Below are positions 6,538-14,244 of a stretch of DNA of 16,217 nucleotides, one piece after another. The notes beneath the pieces were generated by a model. The model had not been told where the DNA came from. It made no database searches and worked only from the letters and a program-made list of their open reading frames with translations. Location: the NCBI GenBank assembly GCA_026125865.1, contig JAHCKI010000021.1, forward strand, positions 1 to 16,217. The letters are read 5' to 3'. How positions within the stretch are numbered: the first letter of the stretch is position 1; every line of letters begins with the position of its first letter. The stretch comes from Rhodospirillales bacterium (GTDB lineage Bacteria; Pseudomonadota; Alphaproteobacteria; Rhodospirillales; Defluviicoccaceae). Made by a program: the position numbers and the translations under genes.

Positions 6538-7349
6538 ACTCCGAGCCCACCCGCAAAATCGATCAAAGCGTCGGCCAACGCCTTTGGCCGCTCCGCCGGC
6601 AACAAGTGGCCGGCGTTTGCCATGTCGACCCGTGCAACCCTTGGAATCCGTGCCACAAGGGCGTCGACATCGTCTTGATCAAGGAATACCCGGTCCTGCA
6701 AACCGGTGACGACGAGCACTGGCACGTGCAAATCCTCGTAAGGCAGGTCCCAATCGGCATCGCCGCCGCCGACCAGCAATGCGTAGTGACCCGATGCCCG
6801 GTCGATGGGCGTATACGGTCGCTCACCGAGGAACCCAGCCCGGTTCTCGGCCAGCCACGCTTCGTTGAACAGCAGCGGACAGAACAAGTCGCGGAACAGC
6901 TCGAGCCCGCCGACTTCGGCACAACGAACGATGGCAGCGTTAATCCAACTGAGCCGAGGGCCGTCGCGCCGAAGCGTGTTGATCAGCACCAGGCCGACAG
7001 TCTCGGTGCCGGCGAGCCCTGTTCGCGCCGCGAATAGGCCACCGATCGACAGCCCGACAAGTACCGGGCGCGGCGGATTGATGTGAGCCAACAAGGTCTG
7101 CGCATCAGCGATGATCGTCGCTTCGTCGAGGCGCGTACCAAGGGGGAAGGGGCTCTCCGCTTGACCTCGCATGTTCCACGCAAGCGTACCGTGACCAGCG
7201 GCATGCAGCGCATTGGCGATGGCGCCAGTCCACATGGCGCGGTCGCCGGTCAGCGCGTTGAAGAAGACGAATGTGACTCCACCGGCCGGCGCCACATAGT
7301 CGTAGGCGATGGCGCCTTCCTTGCCAAGGCTCAGGCTCGACACGGCCAT
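6534..7349 (-). CDS. Alpha/beta-fold hydrolase
   Basis: A 271-residue single-domain hydrolase without a signal peptide, hence cytoplasmic. The nucleophile elbow GLSIGG places the catalytic serine at S101; D219 (VTGLQDRVF) and H248 (NAGHLLPAERP) complete the expected triad. The lid region lies around residues 130-200. The sequence resembles 3-oxoadipate enol-lactonase/RutD-type hydrolases in general plan, but I cannot name the substrate. The ATG has an AGAGGTGGG ribosome-binding site immediately upstream. The stop overlaps the TTG start of the DMT exporter, suggesting that the exporter handles the substrate or product of this enzyme. The promoter must lie in the 347-nt gap shared with the divergent ABC operon. 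Confidence 0.88.
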   Translation of the reverse strand: MAVSSLSLGKEGAIAYDYVAPAGGVTFVFFNALTGDRAMWTGAIANALHAAGHGTLAWNMRGQAESPFPLGTRLDEATIIADAQTLLAHINPPRPVLVGLSIGGLFAARTGLAGTETVGLVLINTLRRDGPRLSWINAAIVRCAEVGGLELFRDLFCPLLFNEAWLAENRAGFLGERPYTPIDRASGHYALLVGGGDADWDLPYEDLHVPVLVVTGLQDRVFLDQDDVDALVARIPRVARVDMANAGHLLPAERPKALADALIDFAGGLGV

Positions 7350-7696
7350 CCCACCTCTCCCCGGTTCACAAACCCAATCGGGACTTCCGACGTGTCAATC
7401 TCAGACGATCGACTGTGCATCGTAACAGCCCATTGTTCAAGCAATTTGCCGTCCGTGTCCGAACGGACCTGAGGCTATGGCCGAGTGGGCCGACCCGATC
7501 CTGTCCCGGGTAAATGTCCGCCGTGAGGCAACGCGCGGCATCAGCGTCTTCGCGCACTTCTACGTATGGGCCGATGAGCTCATAGCCGATGCGCTTTCGG
7601 TTGAAGCATCCGAGTGCTACACTTACCAAGATTGCCGTTTGCGGCATGAGCCCAACTTGGAGGCCGACGAGCCCTCAATTGGCTTGAAGAGCCTCT
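7350..7696. other. Intergenic stretch between divergent operons; no gene recognised
   Basis: These 347 nt separate the hydrolase gene (-) from the ABC ATPase gene (+) and should hold both promoters. Open frames exist on both strands (+ from an ATG at 7477; - across 7366-7647) but neither has a recognisable domain, a good ribosome-binding site or a known neighbour relationship, and they exclude each other. A small hairpin GTCCGT-gtccga-ACGGAC lies at 7451-7468. I see no clear sigma-70 promoter. Confidence 0.5.
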
Positions 7697-8482
7697 ATGA
7701 TAGCCGGCATTGCCGCAAGGAGCGGCACGGGGGAAGCGGCGAAAGTGTTGGCCAGGGAACAATCACTGCCAAGTGAGCGGGAGGCACCCATTCGGGGCCG
7801 GGCGCTTACCAAGCTTTACCGTGTCGGCGAGATCGAGGTCCGCGCGCTGCGCGGAGTCGACGTTGACCTCTTTGCGGCCGAACTGGTCGTCCTCCTCGGC
7901 CCCTCCGGCAGCGGAAAATCGACTCTCCTCAACATTCTCGGGGGCCTGGACGCGCCCACCTCCGGTCACGCGTACTTCCGCGACCAGGAGATCACGGCCT
8001 TCAATCAGTCGCAGCTTACACGATACCGACGCGATCATGTCGGGTTCGTTTTCCAATTCTACAACCTGATGCCGAGTTTGACCGCCGAAGAGAACGTGTC
8101 GCTGGTCACCGAGATCGCCGCGCGCGCGATGCCGGCGGCCGATGCCCTGGACCTGGTCGGGCTCGGCGACCGCCGCGCTCATTTCCCGGCTCAACTCTCC
8201 GGCGGCGAGCAGCAACGCGTTGCGATCGCCCGCGCCATTGCCAAGCAACCCGATCTGCTGCTCTGCGACGAACCGACCGGAGCCCTCGACAGCAAAACCG
8301 GCATCCTTGTCCTCGAGGCCATCGAGCGTATCAATCGCGAACTCGGCACCACGACGGTCCTGATCACGCACAACGCCATCATTGCCGACATGGCCGACCG
8401 GGTTCTCGCCCTCGCTGACGGCCGCATCGTCGACGTGCGCGAAAACGCATCACGGCGGTCGGCGCGCGACCTCAGTTGGTGA
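7697..8482 (+). CDS. ABC transporter ATP-binding protein, MacB/LolD type
   Basis: The 261-residue ATPase drives the FtsX-type permease encoded next. Seen in order: Walker A GPSGSGKST, Q-loop GFVFQFYNLMPSLT, signature LSGGEQQR, Walker B LLLCDEPTGALD and H-loop ITHN. The FQFYNL and GALDSKTG patterns are typical of the MacB/LolD/FtsE group, which powers mechanotransmission-type export or lipoprotein extraction rather than import. The start is uncertain: the ATG at 7697 gives about 30 residues before the domain and has only a weak ribosome-binding site, while an in-frame GTG at 7745 behind GGGGGAAG would give 245 residues, nearer the family's ~230. It is the first gene of a three-gene operon, seven nt ahead of the permease. 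Confidence 0.93.
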   Translation: MIAGIAARSGTGEAAKVLAREQSLPSEREAPIRGRALTKLYRVGEIEVRALRGVDVDLFAAELVVLLGPSGSGKSTLLNILGGLDAPTSGHAYFRDQEITAFNQSQLTRYRRDHVGFVFQFYNLMPSLTAEENVSLVTEIAARAMPAADALDLVGLGDRRAHFPAQLSGGEQQRVAIARAIAKQPDLLLCDEPTGALDSKTGILVLEAIERINRELGTTTVLITHNAIIADMADRVLALADGRIVDVRENASRRSARDLSW

Positions 8483-8489
8483 GGGCGGG

Positions 8490-10856
8490 ATGCGGACCCT
8501 CAACCGCAAACTGGTGCGCGACCTGTGGCGGATGCGCTTCCAGGCATTGGCCATCGCCCTCGTGGTGGCCTCGGGCGTCGGTTTGCTGATCATGTCGCTC
8601 TCCTCGGTGGAGGCGCTCGAGGAGACCGCGGCCGCCTATTACGAACGCTACCGGTTCGGCGAAGTCTTCGCGACCGTCAAGCGGGCGCCGCAGCGACTGT
8701 CCGGAAGGATCGCCGATATCCCGGGGGTTCAGGCGGTGGAAACGCGGATCGTGAAGCTGGCGACGCTCGACATGCCCGGCCTTGCCGAGCCGGTGATCGG
8801 GCGGCTGGTGTCGATCCCCGAACGCGGCCCGCCGGCGCTCAACCGCCTCTCACTCCGCGCCGGGCGTACCGTCGTTGCCGGGCGTCCCGACGAAGTGGTG
8901 GTCAGCGAGCCGTTCGCCGAGGCCCACGGACTCGGCCCCGGGGACTCCATCGGCGCCATCCTCAACGGGCACCGGCGAACACTCGACATCGTCGGCGTCG
9001 CACTGTCGCCGGAGTACGTGTACGCGATCGCGCCCGGCGCATGGACACCGGACGACAAGCGCTATGGCATCCTGTGGATGGGACGCGAGGCACTGGCCGC
9101 GGCTTTCGACCTGGACGGAGCCTTCAACGATGTGTCGCTGTCGCTGCAGCGGGGAGCGACGGTGGAGGACGTGATCGAGCGCCTCGATGACCTCCTCGCG
9201 CCCTACGGCGGCACGGGCGCCTTTTCCCGCGCGGACCAGATCTCCAACTGGTACGTGACGAACGAGATCGAGCAGCAGCGGAACATGTCCGCAGTCCTGC
9301 CGACCATCTTCCTGGCGGTGGCGGCGACGCTCGCCAACATGCTGCTGGCGCGCATCATCGCCATCGAGCGCGACGAAATCGGGCTTTTGAAGGTGTTCGG
9401 CTACAGCGACCTGGAGATCGGCTGGCACTACACCAAGCTGGTTCTGGCCATCGCCGGGCTCGGCGTCGTTCTCGGGTGGGCCCTCGGCGCCTGGCTCGGG
9501 CGCGTCAACACCGAGATTTACGCCGAATTCTACCGGTTTCCGTTCCTGTTCTATCGGCCGGGCGCCGGCGCCTTCGTGCTGGCCGCATTGCTCAGCGTGG
9601 GGGCGACCCTGTTCGGCTCGCTCACGGCGGTGCGGCAGGCGGTGATCCTGCCGCCAGCCGAGGCGATGCGCCCGCCGGCACCGCCAATGTACCGGCGCGG
9701 CGGGTTCAGTATGGCCGGCCTCGGCGGATGGCTGGATCAGCCAACCCGGATGGTCCTACGACAAATTCTGCGCTGGCCGATCCGCTCGCTGCTCACCACG
9801 GCCGGCATCGGAATGGCCATCGCCGTGCTCGTCGTCGCCATGCAGTGGATCGATGCCATCGAGCACATGGTCAACGTGTACTTTCGGCAGGCGCAGCATC
9901 AGGACATGACAGTCGCCTTGGCCGAAACGCAATCCAGCGTCGTCCTCCGCGGGTTTGAAGCGCTGCCGGGCGTCCTTGCAGTGGAGCCCATGCGGGCTGT
10001 CAGCGTCCGCTTCGTCCACGGCCACCGGACGCACCGCGGCTCTGTGCAGGGTGTGATGCCGGAGGCGCGCCTGAGCCTCGTCTACGACGCCGCTGGCGCC
10101 ATTCTCGAGGTGCCGCTGGCGGGCCTGGTCCTATCCACCTCACTGGCGAAAAAATTGTCGGTCGAACCCGGTGAAATGGTGACGGTGAAGGTGCTGGAAG
10201 GGCGAAGGCCGGAACGCACGGTGCCGGTCGCCGCGGTGTTCGAGACCTATATCGGCACCCCCGCCTACATGCACATGGCAGCCCTCAATCGGATGATGCG
10301 GGAGCGGCCGGCGGTGAATGCGGTGCATCTTTTGGCCGACGACGTCCATCGGGACGAGCTGTTCGCGACGCTCAAGGATCTTCCCAACGTGGCAACGGTG
10401 ATGGTTGTCGATGCCGCCATCGACGCCTTCTACGAGACGCTGGCGGAGACCATCATGATCTACGTCTCCTTTTTTGCCGCCTTTTCGTGCACGCTCGCCT
10501 TCGGCGTCGTCTACAATAGTGCGCGCATTGCGCTCTCCGAGCGCGCCCGCGAGCTCGGCACGCTCAGGATCCTCGGCTTCACCCGTTTCGAGATTTCCTA
10601 CATCCTGCTCGGCGAACTCGGACTGCTGACGATCGCGGCGCTGCCGGTCGGCTGCCTCGTCGGCTACGGTCTAGCATGGACCATCGTCACGACGAGTTTC
10701 GACACCGAACTCTATCGGGTGCCGCTGGTGATCGAGACATCGACCTACGGCATAGCGATGCTGATCGTATTGGCGGCCGCGGTGGTATCGGCGGCATTCG
10801 TCCGCCGCCGCCTCGACCGCCTCGATCTGGTCGCCGTGCTCAAGACGCGGGAGTAA
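8490..10856 (+). CDS. FtsX-type ABC transporter permease (duplicated, ~8 TM)
   Basis: This 788-residue inner-membrane permease has two MacB/FtsX units in tandem. Unit one has a transmembrane helix at about residues 18-37, a large periplasmic domain to about 265 and three helices to about 395. Unit two has a helix at about 435-457 (LLTTAGIGMAIAVLVVAMQWI), a second periplasmic domain to about 655 and three C-terminal helices. The cytoplasmic coupling motifs appear twice: ERDEIGLLKVFGYSDLEIGW and ERARELGTLRILGFTRFEISY. I chose the ATG at 8490, with GGGCGGG just upstream and seven nt after the ATPase stop; the frame is open further upstream but only as overlap. Substrate unknown; the adaptor downstream points to export across the envelope. 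Confidence 0.92.
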   Translation: MRTLNRKLVRDLWRMRFQALAIALVVASGVGLLIMSLSSVEALEETAAAYYERYRFGEVFATVKRAPQRLSGRIADIPGVQAVETRIVKLATLDMPGLAEPVIGRLVSIPERGPPALNRLSLRAGRTVVAGRPDEVVVSEPFAEAHGLGPGDSIGAILNGHRRTLDIVGVALSPEYVYAIAPGAWTPDDKRYGILWMGREALAAAFDLDGAFNDVSLSLQRGATVEDVIERLDDLLAPYGGTGAFSRADQISNWYVTNEIEQQRNMSAVLPTIFLAVAATLANMLLARIIAIERDEIGLLKVFGYSDLEIGWHYTKLVLAIAGLGVVLGWALGAWLGRVNTEIYAEFYRFPFLFYRPGAGAFVLAALLSVGATLFGSLTAVRQAVILPPAEAMRPPAPPMYRRGGFSMAGLGGWLDQPTRMVLRQILRWPIRSLLTTAGIGMAIAVLVVAMQWIDAIEHMVNVYFRQAQHQDMTVALAETQSSVVLRGFEALPGVLAVEPMRAVSVRFVHGHRTHRGSVQGVMPEARLSLVYDAAGAILEVPLAGLVLSTSLAKKLSVEPGEMVTVKVLEGRRPERTVPVAAVFETYIGTPAYMHMAALNRMMRERPAVNAVHLLADDVHRDELFATLKDLPNVATVMVVDAAIDAFYETLAETIMIYVSFFAAFSCTLAFGVVYNSARIALSERARELGTLRILGFTRFEISYILLGELGLLTIAALPVGCLVGYGLAWTIVTTSFDTELYRVPLVIETSTYGIAMLIVLAAAVVSAAFVRRRLDRLDLVAVLKTRE

Positions 10857-10862
10857 CGGACC

Positions 10863-12065
10863 ATGCCTTGGCGACGAGTACTCATATGGGGCGTTGCGGT
10901 CACTGTCTTGGCCGTCGTCCTGGTTGTTGCCATGTGGCCGCAACCGGTTCAGGTCGACCTGGCGATGGCGAAGCGCGGACCGTTGACGGTGACGGTCGAC
11001 GAGGAGGGCATCACGCGGGTGCGCGATGTCTTCGTGCTGTCCGCGCCCATCGGCGGCCTCGCGCTAAGGATCGACCATGATGTCGGCGACAGCGTCGTCG
11101 CCGGCCGGACCGTGGTCGCCGAGATCGAACCTTCCGATCCATACTTTCTCGATGTCCGCACCGAGGCCGAGGCTGAGGCCGCGGTGCGTGTCGCCGAGGC
11201 GGGCCGCGCCTTGGCGGCGGCGGAGTTGGAGCGCGCCAAGGCCGAGCTCGCGTTCGCGGTCACCGAGCTTGAGCGCGCCCGCAAGCTGATCCGCCGCGAC
11301 ACCATCTCCCAGCACGGGCTCGACGAGGCGGAGCGCGAACACCGAACGGCACAGGCGGCACTAGAGGAGGCCAAGGCGAAACTCGGCATGCGCGAATTCG
11401 AACTCGAGCGCGCCCGAGCGGCACTGTTGTCGCCGGTCGAAACCTCGCGAAACCGGTCGTCGTGCGAATGCGTGCCGATCCACTCGCCCGTCGACGGCCA
11501 AATCCTCAGGATTCTGCACGAGAGCGAAGGCGTGATCCAAGCCGGCGAGCCGTTGGTGGAGATCGGCGATCCGCGCGAGCTGGAAATTGTCGTCGACCTC
11601 CTGTCGCCGGATGCCGTGAAAGTCCAGCCGGGCCAACGCGCCGCCATCGAAGAATGGGGTGGAACGGGCGCGCTGGCCGGTCGGGTGCGCCGCGTCGAGC
11701 CCTATGGTTTCACTAAGGTCTCCGCCCTCGGCATCGAGGAACAACGGGTCAACGTCATCATCGACTTCGCCGACCCGCCTGAACGATGGGCGCCGCTCGG
11801 CCACGGCTATCGCATCGAGGCACGGATCGTCACCTGGGAGGGATCGGACGTACTGAAGCTGCCCCTCGGCGCCCTGTTCCGTGACGACGGACAATGGGCG
11901 GTGTTCGTCGACGACGGCGGTCGGGCGCGGCGTCGCCCCGTCGAGGTCGGCCATTTCACGGGCCTCGAGGTTGAGATCCTTTCAGGGCTCGACGAAGGAA
12001 CCCCCGTCGTCCTTTACCCGAGCGACCGGGTCGTCGACAACGCCCGCATCGCACCCCGCCCCTGA
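10863..12065 (+). CDS. HlyD/AcrA-type periplasmic adaptor (membrane fusion protein)
   Basis: A 400-residue adaptor anchored by an N-terminal helix (about residues 7-25), with its body in the periplasm. Lipoyl half-motifs flank a helical hairpin: the first half is SAPIGGLALRIDHDVGDSVVAGRTVVAEIEP (split here as residues 60-90) and the second VPIHSPVDGQILRI (from 204). Between them residues ~97-190 form an Ala/Glu/Arg-rich coiled coil. Beta-barrel and membrane-proximal domains follow (about 230-400). Such proteins link the inner-membrane transporter to a TolC-like channel; no outer-membrane gene is present here, so a channel encoded elsewhere is inferred. The start is six nt beyond the permease stop, with GGAG overlapping that stop. 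It is the last gene of the operon. Confidence 0.92.
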   Translation: MPWRRVLIWGVAVTVLAVVLVVAMWPQPVQVDLAMAKRGPLTVTVDEEGITRVRDVFVLSAPIGGLALRIDHDVGDSVVAGRTVVAEIEPSDPYFLDVRTEAEAEAAVRVAEAGRALAAAELERAKAELAFAVTELERARKLIRRDTISQHGLDEAEREHRTAQAALEEAKAKLGMREFELERARAALLSPVETSRNRSSCECVPIHSPVDGQILRILHESEGVIQAGEPLVEIGDPRELEIVVDLLSPDAVKVQPGQRAAIEEWGGTGALAGRVRRVEPYGFTKVSALGIEEQRVNVIIDFADPPERWAPLGHGYRIEARIVTWEGSDVLKLPLGALFRDDGQWAVFVDDGGRARRRPVEVGHFTGLEVEILSGLDEGTPVVLYPSDRVVDNARIAPRP

Positions 12066-12124
12066 CTGCCTTTACGGCCACATGGGCGTCGCGGTTGGGT
12101 CGGGTGCGGACATGCTAAAGGCGT

Positions 12125-12300
12125 CGGGGCATTGGACAGATTTGAGAGCACGCGATCCGGAATGACGAAAACTTTGCCGTGCATCCGGACGATGTCCATT
12201 TTAATCCGGTCAAACATGGACTCGTCGCCACCCCCGCCCAATGGCCACACGCGATGTTCCTCATTTCCGTCGAACGCGGGTTGTATCCACCGCACCGAAC
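12125..12300 (+). pseudogene. Remnant of REP-associated/IS200-like Y1 transposase (C-terminal fragment 2)
   Basis: From 12146 the frame reads EHAIRNDENFAVHPDDVHFNPVKHGLVATP and then AQWPHAMFLISVERGLYPPHR, the complete C-terminal tail of a REP-associated tyrosine transposase (compare RDExDF, HxNPVKHGLV, DWPYSSF, GxYP). (The tail is given here in two pieces.) Just before it a TGA at 12143-12145 stands where the conserved tryptophan codon of FWEH should be, and the catalytic N-terminal part is absent. It is homologous at DNA level to fragment 1 at 5298-5454 and has the same orientation. It fills most of the gap between the adaptor gene and the DUF4411 gene. Confidence 0.78.
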
Positions 12301-12355
12301 CTCATCGCCGCTGCGAGTGTCCAAGAACCCTTCACACCTCCAGAAGTCAAGAAGT

Positions 12356-12856
12356 TCACTCAGTCTTCCAATCAGTCGTAAAATCTAGCGCCTCGATGAC
12401 ATCAAACAGAGTCCCGCAGTCAATACCCAACTCACGGCAAGCGTCTGGTATCTTGCGGTTTCCCCGCAGCTTGCTCGGCGCAGATACCTCGAACGTCACC
12501 ACAAAACGCTCTCCAATGACAGCGTATGCGTAAGCAATCAAAAACGGATCCCGTCCAACCTTAACTTGCTCGACTTCGTCGAGATTATCAGCGTACGCTC
12601 TTGCCGTCACTTCCGCGACAAGCACTGGATCAGCCTCCTCAGAAAGAAGGAGAGCCTCCTTTGTGTCCACATTCCTCAGCCAGTCGACAAGTTCTCCTGT
12701 GCCGGCCACAACCTCCGCGTATTGCTCAAATGGCACCTTAATGTGACCAGCGGCTCCGTGGTGTCGAAGCCATTGCCAAAAAACTGGAAATCTCCTTAAG
12801 GGATAGTAGGTGCTATCGGCGCGAATCAGAGTGTCAGCATCAAGCAAATAAATCAC
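12356..12856 (-). CDS. DUF4411 family protein, PIN-like (putative toxin nuclease)
   Basis: This 166-residue protein has the PIN-type acidic set of the DUF4411 family: D6 and D8 in the opening strand MIYLLDADTLI, E44 in VPFEQYAEV, and D103 in GRDPFLIAYAYA, followed by the strand RFVVTFE. PIN-domain proteins are usually Mg-dependent RNases, and DUF4411 members are commonly found as the second gene after an XRE-ImmA/IrrE protein, as here; RNase activity and toxicity are inferred. The start is a GTG nine nt beyond the stop of the upstream gene, so translation is probably coupled. Its GC content and codon choice look lower and more mixed than those of the flanking metabolic genes, suggesting transfer. 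Confidence 0.85.
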   Translation of the reverse strand: MIYLLDADTLIRADSTYYPLRRFPVFWQWLRHHGAAGHIKVPFEQYAEVVAGTGELVDWLRNVDTKEALLLSEEADPVLVAEVTARAYADNLDEVEQVKVGRDPFLIAYAYAVIGERFVVTFEVSAPSKLRGNRKIPDACRELGIDCGTLFDVIEALDFTTDWKTE

Positions 12857-12865
12857 GAGTTCTCA

Positions 12866-14029
12866 CTATGCCGCACGTCCACTTCTCAGCAGTCGATTGA
12901 CTGCCGTTGGTTTGACGCCGAGCACTCTCCCCGCTTTAGTAGTGGTAAGAATTCCACTAGAAATCATCCGCTTCACGACATTTACAAGGCCAAGCCCAGC
13001 GCGGTGCCGTTTCACGACATAGTAGTCTGGAGCGCCCCCCGCCTCTGAGCCCTTTTGCCTTTGAGCGATGCGTTCGGCATCGAAAGCGTCGCTTAAACTC
13101 GTGTACAAATGTGAATTGATAAGATCGGAACGCAGGAGGTTGTACGCAACCATCTTGCGGCTGAGCTTTCTTTCGCGTGCAAAATCACCTATGCGTTCGG
13201 CGATTTCATCAAGACCCGCTGATTCTTCGATACCTATCGCAGCAAGTTCCGATGGCTCCAAAAGAAAACGCGCTGCGACCGTATCGCAGAACTTCTCTAA
13301 ATCGGCATCCCCGTTGTAGCCACTTATACCTGTTTGGCCTAAGAAAATATGAGCAAGCTCGTGAAGAAGCGTAAAAGACCATGCAGCGCGGGAATCTTTT
13401 TCATTAATAACAATGAATGGTGCAACGTCGTCGGCAAGCGAGAAACCGCGGAAAAAAGTTGCATCGATGTCCGTGTGGTGTGTTCCGAGATTTCCCAGAA
13501 GCAGTACGAATACTCCGGCATTTTCTGTCGCTGATCTCAAAGCTGCAAATGCAACGTCAATGCTCACCTGACTGCGGAAATCCGCCACAGAAAACCCCAG
13601 AATGGCGCGCATTCTATCTGTGAGAGACCCCACACCTTCCGCAATCTTGGCAGAGCCCACAAAGGGAAGCGAAATATCCTCATCTGCCTCTTCAAGTGCA
13701 GCACGTACAAGCCCTTGACGCGCGCGGACATCACGCAGTAACGCACTGATTAGAATTTCTGATTTTTCAGATTTTCCCTCTCGTAGCGTTCGAAAATCTT
13801 GTCCCTTGTCGCACTCACGCGGTCGCTTCGGCAAATATAATGCTAGGAGTGGTCGACGGTACTTCTCGGACATGTTGAAAAGCTGCCGACGGCTAGGGTC
13901 GCGATCACCTCCTTCAAGTGCTTTCAACCGATCGGGTCCACTGAGACCAAGTTTCTTCGTGGCTTCCTCAATGGAAAGCCCCGCACTCTCGCGCGCCCAA
14001 ACAAGAACATCCGGATTTACCTTTGGCAT
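12866..14029 (-). CDS. XRE-family HTH protein with ImmA/IrrE metallopeptidase domain
   Basis: A 387-residue fusion. Residues ~5-60 form a helix-turn-helix of the XRE type (LSIEEATKKLGLSGPDRLKALEGG), followed by the linker PLLALYLPKRP typical of this family. The Zn-peptidase core contains HELAH at 223-227 with E245 in LEKFCDTVAARFLLEP as likely third ligand. The C-terminal part (~335-387) looks like a second small HTH (GILTTTKAGRVLGVKPTAVNRLL). ImmA/IrrE proteins cleave or sense repressors in mobile elements and stress responses; with DUF4411 downstream, an antitoxin/regulator role is likely. The ATG at 14029 has only a weak ribosome-binding site. GC is near half in sample stretches (28 of 60 in one line counted), well below the neighbours. 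Confidence 0.87.
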   Translation of the reverse strand: MPKVNPDVLVWARESAGLSIEEATKKLGLSGPDRLKALEGGDRDPSRRQLFNMSEKYRRPLLALYLPKRPRECDKGQDFRTLREGKSEKSEILISALLRDVRARQGLVRAALEEADEDISLPFVGSAKIAEGVGSLTDRMRAILGFSVADFRSQVSIDVAFAALRSATENAGVFVLLLGNLGTHHTDIDATFFRGFSLADDVAPFIVINEKDSRAAWSFTLLHELAHIFLGQTGISGYNGDADLEKFCDTVAARFLLEPSELAAIGIEESAGLDEIAERIGDFARERKLSRKMVAYNLLRSDLINSHLYTSLSDAFDAERIAQRQKGSEAGGAPDYYVVKRHRAGLGLVNVVKRMISSGILTTTKAGRVLGVKPTAVNRLLRSGRAA

Positions 14030-14244
14030 GGGTTCATTTTGCAGAATTTCCGCGCGTCGTCGAGATGTTAAAAGAGTCTATATCCAAGCCTTGGGACCCT
14101 TCGCAGTTCCGGCCACTAGCAAAAGCGCCGAGGCGATGTTCGGATTGCCGGTCCTGCTTGTGCACGCGTCCTTGCTCGCGGTCGCGGAGTTCGCAGCTTT
14201 GCGTCTTCGGCTTTGCATTCGCGAGTCCGTGGTCAAACAGCCAA

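Noticed and set aside
7472..7500. atggccgagtgggc resembles the D-arm of tRNA-Ser/Leu (GGCCGAGTGG).
   Set aside because: No matching acceptor stem, anticodon arm or GTTCGAATC T-arm follows at the right distances.
8382..8489. Upstream extension of the permease reading frame into the ATPase gene.
   Set aside because: It overlaps the ATPase C terminus, whereas the ATG at 8490 has a ribosome-binding site and starts the family's typical N terminus.
12144..12158. agagcacgcgatc in the second transposase remnant resembles the arm of palindrome copy 2.
   Set aside because: It is explained by the conserved EHAIR codons of the transposase tail and has no inverted partner nearby.
5298..12300. The 6.8 kb between the two transposase remnants as a composite transposon.
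   Set aside because: Both remnants are C-terminal fragments in the same orientation without terminal repeats or target duplications, and the genes between them have host-like composition.
14030..14244. Open frame on the minus strand (about 14034-14300) between the ImmA and MarR genes.
   Set aside because: It overlaps the MarR C terminus, lacks a ribosome-binding site and has no recognisable domain; the composition looks non-coding.
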